Positions 7,513 to 12,926 of a stretch of DNA of 12,926 nt are shown here, one piece after another. A model generated the notes under the pieces. It was not told the origin of the DNA and did no database searches. It saw only the letters and a program-made list of their open reading frames with translations. Positions within the stretch are counted from its first letter, which is position 1. The number at the start of each line of letters is the position of its first letter. This DNA comes from Myxococcales bacterium (GTDB lineage: Bacteria; Myxococcota; Polyangia; Fen-1088), in contig PMBY01000153.1 of assembly GCA_003153875.1 (NCBI GenBank), forward strand, positions 10,758 through 23,683, in the 5' to 3' direction. The translations under genes were made by a program, and so were the position numbers.

Positions 7513-7531
7513 CTGTCATACAGTATGTCAG
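7513..7531. promoter_or_regulatory. Candidate antitoxin operator, 19-base near-perfect palindrome
   Basis: CTGTCATACAGTATGTCAG has 9-base arms around a central A with one mismatching pair. It covers the predicted -10 element and sits just before the antitoxin start, the place where RHH antitoxins of TA operons usually bind to repress themselves. That it is the operator is inference from position and symmetry. Confidence 0.6.
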
Positions 7532-7550
7532 ACAGATTCCCGGGCGTCAA
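7522..7550 (-). promoter_or_regulatory. Predicted promoter of the toxin-antitoxin operon
   Basis: On the minus strand, TTGACG (7550-7545, 5 of 6 to the sigma-70 -35 consensus) is followed after exactly 17 bases by CATACT (7527-7522, 4 of 6 to the -10). Transcription would start about 5-7 bases before the antitoxin ATG at 7508. Confidence 0.55.
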
Positions 7551-7690
7551 AGTCCCCTTCGTCTCCACAATCCCGCGATAGCCGCTGACCCAAGAACTTG
7601 CCCCGGCGCGCAAGGTTTCACGCTCGAAGGATCAGGGTCACGGGCCCGGCGGCGGAACTAACCAGCATCTCTTGGACCGTGGATCAAAGT

Positions 7691-7820
7691 TACCTATTTC
7701 TCACAGAGACACAGAGGCCGCAGAGGCGGAGGAGAGAGAGAAGGGTTGGCTGCAGCGCAGTCCAAATCCCTTCTTCTCATCCGAGCTCTGTGCCCTCTGT
7801 GCCTCTGTGGGGACTAGGTA
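7691..7820. repeat. 130-base imperfect palindrome built on CACAGAG motifs (MITE-like hairpin)
   Basis: The outer arms, 7691-7726 and 7785-7820, are inverted copies matching at 29 of 36 positions, each holding two or three CACAGAG/CTCTGTG units. The symmetry continues inward through AGAAGGG/CCCTTCTTCT blocks, TTGG/CCAA and CTGC-AGC-GCAG, to a centre near 7755, so the whole element can fold into one long hairpin. Short repeats of this CTCTGTGcCTCTGTG type are, in my recollection, dispersed through many environmental bacterial genomes. No coding frame fits it. It may be a non-autonomous mobile repeat; it could also act as a transcription barrier between murC and the antitoxin operon. Confidence 0.75.
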
Positions 7821-7922
7821 GCCAGCAACGCATTGGATCGCGCTCTACGAGATCCTGGCTAGATGTCGGGGCCCTGGCCGACGTAATCCCTCCGGCCGAT
7901 GGCCATCACTACCCATGATCGG

Positions 7923-9293
7923 CTACGCCTTACCCAGTCGACCCAGGATCTCACCGCCCACCTGGGTGATGTCGCCCGCGCCCAGGGTCAATAGGAGATC
8001 GCCGGAGCGCAGGCGGGGCAGCAGCCCTTCGCCCAAACCCTTGCGCGCCAGGTAGGTCACGGCGCTGCCCGCGGGGAACGTGGCCAGTAACCGCTCGATG
8101 GTCGTGCCTTCGATGGGCGCCTCGCCGGCCGCATAGATGTCAGTGAGCACAATCTCGTCAGCGCCTTTGAGCGCAGGCGCGAAATCTTTGAGCAAGTCGC
8201 GCGTGCGCGTGAAACGGTGGGGCTGGAAGGCAACCAGCAAGCGCCGGCCGAAAAGGCGTGCGGCGCCCAGGGTCGCGGCAATCTCGGTCGGGTGGTGGCC
8301 GTAGTCGTCCACCACCAAAATCCCGCCGGCCTCGCCGCGCACGGAAAAGCGCCGGTCCACACCTGCAAATGATGCCAGCGCCTCGCCATAGACCGAAAAA
8401 GGCACATCGAACACGTCGGACACGCACAGGGCAGCCAGCGCGTTCTGCGCGTAATGGATGCCGGGCATGCGCACCCACACCTCGCCGCGGGCCTTGCCGT
8501 GCACGGCCACCCGCAGGCGTGTGCCCTGCGCATCGGCAGACAAGATCTCGCCGCGATAGTCCCCCGCCGAAAGCCCGTAGGTCACGTGGCGCTTCTGCAG
8601 GTCCGCGGCCAACCCAGCGGCCACCGGGTTGTCGGCACAGAGAACCACCAGTCCATAGAACGGAACCTTGTTGGCAAAATCGACGAAGGCCTCGCGCAAG
8701 GCCGCCTCGGTCCCGTAGTGGTCCATGTGCTCGCGATCGATGTTGGTGATGACCGCGACCATGGGAATGAGGTGGCGAAACGACCCGTCCGACTCGTCTG
8801 CCTCGGCCACCAGCACCTCGCCCTGGCCCAAACGCGCGTTGGACCCGAACACCTTGGCCTTGCCGCCGATGATTGCCGTTGGGTCGAGGCCGGCGTGGGC
8901 CAGAATCGTGGCGACCATGGTGGTGGTGCTGGTCTTGCCGTGCGAGCCGGCCACGGCCACGCCGTCCTTCACGCGCATCAGCTCGCCCAGCATCTCGGCG
9001 CGTGGAATCACCGGTATGTTGCGCCGGCGCGCTGCCAGCACCTCGGGATTGTCGGGCTTGACCGCGCTGGAGATCACCACGACATCGGCACTGCGGACAT
9101 GCTCAGCGCGGTGGCCGATCTGGATCTGCCCGCCCAGCACTTCCAGCCGGCGGGTCGCCTCGCTGTCACGCTGGTCCGACCCAGACACGTGATAGCCGAG
9201 GTTGAGCAGCACCTCGGCTATCCCAGACATGCCAATGCCCCCGATCCCCACGAAGTGTATGGCTACATCACGCTTCTTGAACATCGGGGGCAC
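7923..9293 (-). CDS. murC: UDP-N-acetylmuramate-L-alanine ligase (MurC)
   Basis: Cytoplasmic ATP-dependent ligase that joins L-alanine to UDP-MurNAc, the first amino-acid step of peptidoglycan precursor synthesis. All Mur-ligase landmarks are present in 456 residues: the nucleotide-sugar-binding GIGGIGMSGIAE (16-27), ATP P-loop GSHGKTSTTT (116-125), EADESDGSF (164-172), TNIDREHMDHYG (183-194), DDYGHHPTEI (329-338), FQPHRFTRT (357-365) and LTLGAGD (435-441). The start is either GTG 9293 or, more like other MurC proteins, ATG 9284 (MFKKRDVAIHFVG); neither has a good Shine-Dalgarno. It begins 26 bases after the OmpA-family lipoprotein stop, so the two probably share a transcript. Identification is secure; its usual neighbours murB and ddl do not follow it. 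Confidence 0.97.
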   Translation of the reverse strand: MPPMFKKRDVAIHFVGIGGIGMSGIAEVLLNLGYHVSGSDQRDSEATRRLEVLGGQIQIGHRAEHVRSADVVVISSAVKPDNPEVLAARRRNIPVIPRAEMLGELMRVKDGVAVAGSHGKTSTTTMVATILAHAGLDPTAIIGGKAKVFGSNARLGQGEVLVAEADESDGSFRHLIPMVAVITNIDREHMDHYGTEAALREAFVDFANKVPFYGLVVLCADNPVAAGLAADLQKRHVTYGLSAGDYRGEILSADAQGTRLRVAVHGKARGEVWVRMPGIHYAQNALAALCVSDVFDVPFSVYGEALASFAGVDRRFSVRGEAGGILVVDDYGHHPTEIAATLGAARLFGRRLLVAFQPHRFTRTRDLLKDFAPALKGADEIVLTDIYAAGEAPIEGTTIERLLATFPAGSAVTYLARKGLGEGLLPRLRSGDLLLTLGAGDITQVGGEILGRLGKA

Positions 9294-9319
9294 GACCCCG
9301 TAGGGGCGACCAGAAAGGC

Positions 9320-10108
9320 CTACTTGCCGGCCGGCTTGCCGCCAAGGCCGTCCAGGCTGGGCAGCTCGGACAGGTTTGGCTCGACCACGATCTCGATGCG
9401 GCGATTCTGCTTCTGACCATCGGGCGTGTCATTGGCAGCCGCCGGGTCGAAGTCCGCATAGCCGGCGGCGCCGAGCTGGCTGGGCTTCATGCCGCCCTCG
9501 ACCAACAACCGGGTGACCTCGACCGCGCGCTGGGTGGAGAGCTCCCAGTTGGAACGGAACTTATGGGTCTTGATGGGCACGTTGTCGGTGTGCCCCGCCA
9601 CCAGGAAGTGGCGGTCAGCCATGCCAGCCAACACCTTGGCCACGTTCGCGATGGCGGTCTTGCCTTCTTCCTTCAGCTCGACCTTGCCGGAATCGAAAAG
9701 GATGTCGTTGGGCAGGACCAGCAGCATGCGGCCGTTGCGCACGGTCACCTTGATCTGGCCGGCGTCGACCATCGAGCGCAGCTTCTCGGCCAGGCTCCTG
9801 AACATCGCTTCACGTGCCTCAGACGCTGCCTTGGCCTTCTCCAGCTCGGCCAGCTTCTTCTGCAAAGCTTCCTTATCGGCCTGGGTGCCGGTACCCCATG
9901 CCTTGAATTTGTCAGCCGCCGCGGTTGCGTCCGCCAGCTTCTTGTTCAGGTCTGTCTTCTCGGCCTTCAGCTTGGCGTTCTCGTCTTGCTGCTCCTTCAA
10001 TGCCTTGTCGAGACTCGCGACCTTTAGTTCGAGTTCGGATGGGCCGCAGCCCACGGCAAAGAGCGAACCAACCAGAAACATTCCTAAGAGTTTGCTTGTG
10101 TGTCTCAC
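9320..10108 (-). CDS. OmpA-family peptidoglycan-binding lipoprotein with coiled coil
   Basis: A 262-residue lipoprotein. The start is GTG 10108, preceded by GGGAGGA with 5-base spacing; this also places a proper signal peptide (hydrophobic 7-19, Cys21 in AVGC) at the N-terminus, whereas the frame alone would extend 17 codons further. Residues 25-115 are Lys/Glu/Ala-rich heptads, a likely coiled coil. Residues 128-243 are an OmpA/MotB C-terminal domain: NDILFDSGKVEL, VAGHTDNVPI (170-179), RSNWELSTQRAVEV, GYADFDP and NRRIEIVVEP (235-243). The Asp of GHTDN and the Arg of NRRIEI are the residues that bind diaminopimelate in this family. It likely tethers the outer membrane to peptidoglycan. It lies 26 bases upstream of murC, linking wall anchoring and wall synthesis. 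Confidence 0.9.
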   Translation of the reverse strand: MRHTSKLLGMFLVGSLFAVGCGPSELELKVASLDKALKEQQDENAKLKAEKTDLNKKLADATAAADKFKAWGTGTQADKEALQKKLAELEKAKAASEAREAMFRSLAEKLRSMVDAGQIKVTVRNGRMLLVLPNDILFDSGKVELKEEGKTAIANVAKVLAGMADRHFLVAGHTDNVPIKTHKFRSNWELSTQRAVEVTRLLVEGGMKPSQLGAAGYADFDPAAANDTPDGQKQNRRIEIVVEPNLSELPSLDGLGGKPAGK

Positions 10109-10121
10109 GATGTCCTCCCGT
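10108..10121 (-). promoter_or_regulatory. Strong ribosome binding site deciding a GTG start
   Basis: GGGAGGA lies 5 bases upstream of the GTG at 10108 on the minus strand. It is the best Shine-Dalgarno in the left 10 kb and sets the start of the OmpA-family lipoprotein. Confidence 0.8.
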
Positions 10122-10136
10122 GTCAGAGGTCGCCAC

Positions 10137-10165
10137 TTTACCCCATCTTCGACGTCCACGATAGT
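10137..10165 (+). promoter_or_regulatory. Weak candidate promoter for the thiol-oxidase operon
   Basis: TTTACC (10137-10142) and GATAGT (10160-10165) are separated by 17 bases, each 4 of 6 to the sigma-70 consensus, in the 115-base gap between two divergent genes. Such a match can arise by chance in this length, so it is only a candidate. I see no equally good promoter for the minus-strand gene here. Confidence 0.25.
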
Positions 10166-10223
10166 GTGCGGGCAGCGACGACTGGAATTCCTGAAGAAAC
10201 ATGCGTGGCTGGTCGGCAGTGCT

Positions 10224-11477
10224 ATGGTGCCGAACGTGAATCCGCAAGCCTTCGTGCAAGAGAAGGGAAGTCCGGATGGCGCTGCGCGCGCGGCCCTGGT
10301 TGCCTTCGCAATTTTCGCCTTGCTGGGCGTGGTGTTCTCCGCCGTGTCGACCTACGACTTCGTAGCGCACCTCGACCGTCAGGTGCACGCCATCACCTGT
10401 TCCATCGTGCCAGGCATGGGTCCCCGTGATGCCGCCGGAACCTCAGGGTGCCACGCGGTTCTCATGAGCCCCTATTCCTCGGTGTTCCGCAGCCTGACCT
10501 GGGGCGGGATTCCCATCGCGCTGCCCGCGCTGGGCGTGTTTGCTTTTCTCTTCTTTCGTGGCCTGGATCTGTGTCTGCGCCGGGGCATCGGCCGCGGCGA
10601 AACCGGGTTCCTCATCGTGGCGGCGCTGCTCCCGGTCGCGACCTCCATTATCTACTTCTGGATCTCGAAGGTGGAGCTGGGCACGGTATGTACCGTGTGT
10701 GCGGGCATCTACGGGGCGTCCCTGGGCGTGCTGGTCGCGGCCATCTGGGCTCACAGCGGGGCGCCCGCGGGCTCGGGAACCAGCTCAGGCCAGTGGCCGC
10801 TCTACTTTCTGGAAGGCTGTGCCTTGGTTCTGGTCCCGGTGATGCTCTACATGGTGCAGAAGCCTCCCTATCCCGATGCGCTCACCCACAAAAACGAGCT
10901 TCGCCATCCCGAGGATCGCTACGGCGTGATGCTCAAAAACAAAGGCACGGGCAGCGTGCCGGCCATCGAGGTCCTCGATCCGCTCTGCCCGGCGTGCAGG
11001 GCGTTCTCGCAGCGCCTGACCGCCAGCGATCTCGGTCGCGATCTCGCGCTGCAAACGGTGCTCTTCCCGCTCGACAAGGACTGCAACTGGATGGTCAACG
11101 AATCGCTGCATCCAGGATCCTGTGCGGTCAGCGAAGCCGTGTTGTGCGCGGGCGATAAATCGGGCGTTGTGCTGGAGTGGGCCTTTGCCCACCAGCCCGA
11201 ACTGCTGGCCGCAGGCGCGCGTGGCCAGGACGCGGTGTACGCCCTCCTCAAGCAGGAATTCCCTGCCCTGGGCACGTGTCTTGCTCTGCCCCTGGTGCGC
11301 ACCCGGCTCAACCGCAGCCTGCGCTGGGTGGTGTCCAACTCGCTGCCTGTGCTGACGCCGCAACTCTTCGTGCGCAACCACAAGATCCCCGACGAGGATA
11401 CGGACCTGGGCCTCGACTTCGTGCTGGCGCGAGCCCTGGAAGGCGATGGCAGCACGCGCGGGGAGGGGCGGCGATGA
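10224..11477 (+). CDS. VKOR-DsbA fusion: membrane thiol oxidase with periplasmic thioredoxin-like domain
   Basis: Bacterial VKOR homologues reoxidise DsbA-type enzymes and pass electrons to quinone, replacing DsbB. The 417-residue protein has about five membrane helices (about 21-41, 92-113, 127-147, 155-176, 191-211). It carries the VKOR set: loop cysteines 59 and 76, a serine in SPYSSVF (82-88) and active-site CTVC (156-159). A C-terminal DsbA-like domain follows with IEVLDPLCPACRAF (CxxC 255/258), extra cysteines 287 and 300, and a cis-Pro candidate in LTPQLFV (Pro379). The start is ATG 10224; the frame runs open far upstream but only as antisense to the lipoprotein gene. The Shine-Dalgarno is poor. 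The stop overlaps the next gene as ATGA. The loop cysteines are 17 residues apart, wider than I recall in the cyanobacterial enzyme. Confidence 0.92.
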   Translation: MVPNVNPQAFVQEKGSPDGAARAALVAFAIFALLGVVFSAVSTYDFVAHLDRQVHAITCSIVPGMGPRDAAGTSGCHAVLMSPYSSVFRSLTWGGIPIALPALGVFAFLFFRGLDLCLRRGIGRGETGFLIVAALLPVATSIIYFWISKVELGTVCTVCAGIYGASLGVLVAAIWAHSGAPAGSGTSSGQWPLYFLEGCALVLVPVMLYMVQKPPYPDALTHKNELRHPEDRYGVMLKNKGTGSVPAIEVLDPLCPACRAFSQRLTASDLGRDLALQTVLFPLDKDCNWMVNESLHPGSCAVSEAVLCAGDKSGVVLEWAFAHQPELLAAGARGQDAVYALLKQEFPALGTCLALPLVRTRLNRSLRWVVSNSLPVLTPQLFVRNHKIPDEDTDLGLDFVLARALEGDGSTRGEGRR

Positions 11478-12163
11478 GGCTCGACAAACTGCACTTCCTC
11501 CTCGCGCTTGGCACCCTGTTGGGAGTGGCGCTCCCCGCTACGCTGTGGACGCGGGCCTCGGCCACCCGCCTGACCGAGTCACTGGGCAAGGTTTCCGACG
11601 TGGCCACGGCCAGCGCGGCCAACGAAGGCTACTGCAGCGGAAACCTCAAACAAATCCTCCGCCGCGTACTCACCTCCTGCGGTCTCATCCAGGGCGGTGG
11701 GTCGCGCGGCTGCCAGCCTCTGCAGGCGCGCCAGATGGCCGCCATGTCCGGCGGCGATTTCAACTCGCTCTTCGCGCCGCTCTCTCAACGTGCGGCCATC
11801 ATCCAGTTCGACCTGGACAAGGCGGAACTCGATGAGACGGCCATGGCGCTTCTGGAAAAGACCTTCGCCGACCAGCGGGGCGCGTCCTACTTCCTGGTGG
11901 TGTCGCGCGCCTCGCCCGAAGGCTCGGTCGAGCACAATCGCGATTTGTCCCGCCATCGCGCCGACGCCGTGCTGGAGCACATCAAGGGCAAGTTCAACGA
12001 CCCCGAGCTGGAGCAAGAGGTGGGTCTCCTGTGGCTGGGAGAAGAATTCGCGCAACTTGACCAGGAGTTCTGTCAGTGGAAACGATCGCGCACCGAGGGT
12101 GCGTGCACAACTGCCGATCTCAACCGATCGGCCTTCATCGCGTGGATCGATTGCCGGTTGTGA
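11474..12163 (+). CDS. Six-cysteine OmpA-like envelope protein
   Basis: A 229-residue protein with an N-terminal hydrophobic anchor or signal (7-25), no lipobox, and a divergent OmpA-like domain from about 107: AAIIQFDLDKAELDETAM, then LVVSRASPEGSVEHNRDLSRHRADAVLEHI (141-170, the family's 'RASPEG ... N..LS..RA..V' core), then LNRSAFIAWID (216-226), which aligns with the NRR-x-x-I end motif. Six cysteines (54, 69, 80, 200, 211, 227) flank and end the domain, an unusual number for this fold. The ATG overlaps the VKOR-DsbA stop and has GGGAGG with 8-base spacing. The 6 cysteines and the neighbours suggest a disulfide-bonded substrate of this operon. The OmpA assignment is by motif reading; peptidoglycan binding may be altered. 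Confidence 0.75.
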   Translation: MRLDKLHFLLALGTLLGVALPATLWTRASATRLTESLGKVSDVATASAANEGYCSGNLKQILRRVLTSCGLIQGGGSRGCQPLQARQMAAMSGGDFNSLFAPLSQRAAIIQFDLDKAELDETAMALLEKTFADQRGASYFLVVSRASPEGSVEHNRDLSRHRADAVLEHIKGKFNDPELEQEVGLLWLGEEFAQLDQEFCQWKRSRTEGACTTADLNRSAFIAWIDCRL

Positions 12164-12164
12164 T

Positions 12165-12767
12165 ATGCGTCTGACGCGCGTTCCTCTCCTCCTGCTCGTC
12201 GGTGGGTTGTCTGGCTGCCCGGCCGCGGAAAAGGCACCGCCGCCCAACACCCGCTACCAGGCCGTCAAAGCCGCGCCCACGGCGAAGGCGCCGCCCGCCC
12301 CGTGGTGCGATATGGAGTTCGCCGCGGGCACAGGAGCCCGCCTGGTACTGCCGCCGGCCACGCCCGCGCGCAAGCCAGTCGGCGCGTTGTCTACCGGGCG
12401 GTGGACGTGGTTCAACCTATGGGCGACCTGGTGCAAGCCCTGCCTGCGCGAAATGGCCGTGCTTCTAAGCTGGCGCGACCGGCTCAGGCAAAATGGCGTG
12501 GCCCTGGATCTGTGGTTTCTTTCTCTCGACGAAGACGCGGACGAACTGGCGAAGTTCCTGGCGGCGCATCCGGAAGTCGCCCCAGCGCCGTCGCTGCGTG
12601 CCTCCAGCCCGGCCGACTTTCGAGCCTGGGTCAAGAACTACACGATGGATGCCTCCATGCCCATCCCCATCCACATTCTGGCAGCGCCCGACGGCAGGGT
12701 CCGTTGCGTTCGCAACGGCTCTCTCAACGAAGGTGAGTACCCGGCAATGGCGGCGCTGCTGCGCTGA
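12165..12767 (+). CDS. TlpA/thioredoxin-like lipoprotein
   Basis: A 200-residue lipoprotein: signal peptide with hydrophobic 7-14 and lipobox LSGC (Cys18), a Pro/Ala-rich spacer (20-47), and a TlpA/ResA-type thioredoxin fold from about 55. The active site is FNLWATWCKPC (83-93, CxxC at 90/93). DLWFLSLDED (115-124) is the beta-alpha-beta unit, MPIPIHI (165-171) holds the cis-Pro candidate, and DGRV (176-179) follows. Extra cysteines at 48 and 181 may form a structural disulfide. WCKPC-type TlpA proteins are usually reductants, so this may oppose or proofread the VKOR-DsbA oxidase. It starts one base after the preceding stop (TGAT-ATG) with no Shine-Dalgarno of its own, so expression probably depends on coupling. 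Function as reductase versus isomerase cannot be told from sequence. Confidence 0.88.
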   Translation: MRLTRVPLLLLVGGLSGCPAAEKAPPPNTRYQAVKAAPTAKAPPAPWCDMEFAAGTGARLVLPPATPARKPVGALSTGRWTWFNLWATWCKPCLREMAVLLSWRDRLRQNGVALDLWFLSLDEDADELAKFLAAHPEVAPAPSLRASSPADFRAWVKNYTMDASMPIPIHILAAPDGRVRCVRNGSLNEGEYPAMAALLR

Positions 12768-12919
12768 CCGGCCGCCAGGCATCTTGGCGACGCGCACCGC
12801 AACAACACAACCCCTGGCGCGCACCTGTCGCCCCTTCCCCCGATGGGCTAGTTACGTGTAATAGTGGGCAGCACTTCGAGGCATCAACCGGTGTCGTCTT
12901 CTCGTCGACAGGAGATCTC
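12768..12919. other. Intergenic region after the thiol-redox operon
   Basis: 152 bases with no gene. A short stem (CGCCA/TGGCG) follows the stop codon without a T-run, so no intrinsic terminator can be called. TTACGTGTAA at 12852-12861 is a small near-palindrome that could be a regulatory site; support is weak. Confidence 0.3.
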
Positions 12920-12926
12920 ATGATCC
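12920..12926 (+). CDS. First codons of a downstream gene, 3' truncated
   Basis: ATG at 12920 is preceded by AGGAG with 5-base spacing, a near-ideal ribosome binding site. Only two codons (Met-Ile) are inside the window, so nothing can be said about the product. Confidence 0.55.

Larger units (their letters stand above)
7509..7922. other. Intergenic region between murC and the toxin-antitoxin operon
   Basis: About 410 bases without a supported gene. It holds the antitoxin promoter and operator (7513-7550) and the 130-base palindrome (7691-7820). In 7551-7690 and 7821-7922 I see no gene, RNA or clear intrinsic terminator; a GGCCG/CGGCC pair just past the murC stop lacks a T-run. Confidence 0.6.

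Noticed and set aside
7691..7820. CRISPR-like repeats
   Set aside because: The CACAGAG units are adjacent and inverted around a centre, not regularly spaced direct repeats with unique spacers.
9294..9308. CCCCGTAGGGG as a terminator or operator before murC
   Set aside because: A stem of only four base pairs without a T-run in a GC-rich gap; likely chance.
8454..9416. A 320-codon open frame on the + strand opposite murC
   Set aside because: Antisense to intact MurC; His/Ala/Gly-rich translation with no recognisable domain.
9489..10223. A 245-codon N-terminal extension of the VKOR-DsbA frame
   Set aside because: It is antisense to the OmpA-family lipoprotein and Ser/Ala/Leu-rich; the VKOR homology begins only after ATG 10224.
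12768..12795. Intrinsic terminator after the TlpA-like gene
   Set aside because: The CGCCA/TGGCG stem is short and is not followed by a T tract.

Overview
The window is GC-rich bacterial DNA, densely packed, with long glycine- or proline-rich lipoprotein linkers, an ECF sigma factor feeding a TPR membrane protein, and a VKOR-type thiol oxidase. Together with the cell-division and cell-wall genes this suggests a Gram-negative member of the Myxococcota/Deltaproteobacteria. That placement is inference from gene style, not a database match.

Layout. (1) Positions 3-458 (+): the C-terminal end of a secreted jelly-roll (concanavalin A-like) protein. (2) 465-2764 (-): ftsA and ftsQ, meeting gene 1 tail to tail with 6 bases between. 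(3) 2850-7508 (-): an accessory block. In transcription order it is a vapBC-type toxin-antitoxin pair, an ECF sigma factor, a membrane TPR protein, a secreted putative outer-membrane protein and a Gly-rich lipoprotein with a ten-cysteine island. The first five genes are linked by 4-base start/stop overlaps or lie within about 100 bases of each other. (4) 7509-7922: about 410 bases without a gene, holding the antitoxin promoter/operator and a 130-base imperfect palindrome of CACAGAG-type repeats. (5) 7923-10108 (-): an OmpA-family lipoprotein followed by murC. (6) 10109-10223: a divergent intergenic promoter region. (7) 10224-12767 (+): a tight three-gene operon of a VKOR-DsbA fusion, an OmpA-like envelope protein with six cysteines, and a TlpA/thioredoxin-like lipoprotein. 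(8) 12920 to the end: the first codons of another + gene behind a strong Shine-Dalgarno sequence.

How the parts work together. murC, ftsQ and ftsA are members of the dcw (division/cell wall) cluster, but here murC is separated from ftsQA by the accessory block. murB and ddl are not between them and ftsZ does not follow ftsA. The + operon at 10224-12767 looks like a self-contained periplasmic disulfide system: the VKOR half would oxidise the attached DsbA-like domain, the cysteine-rich OmpA-like protein is a natural candidate substrate, and the TlpA-like lipoprotein could reduce or isomerise. That unit is the best candidate for an undescribed system. The sigma/TPR/outer-membrane set looks like an envelope-signalling unit placed directly downstream of a toxin-antitoxin pair.
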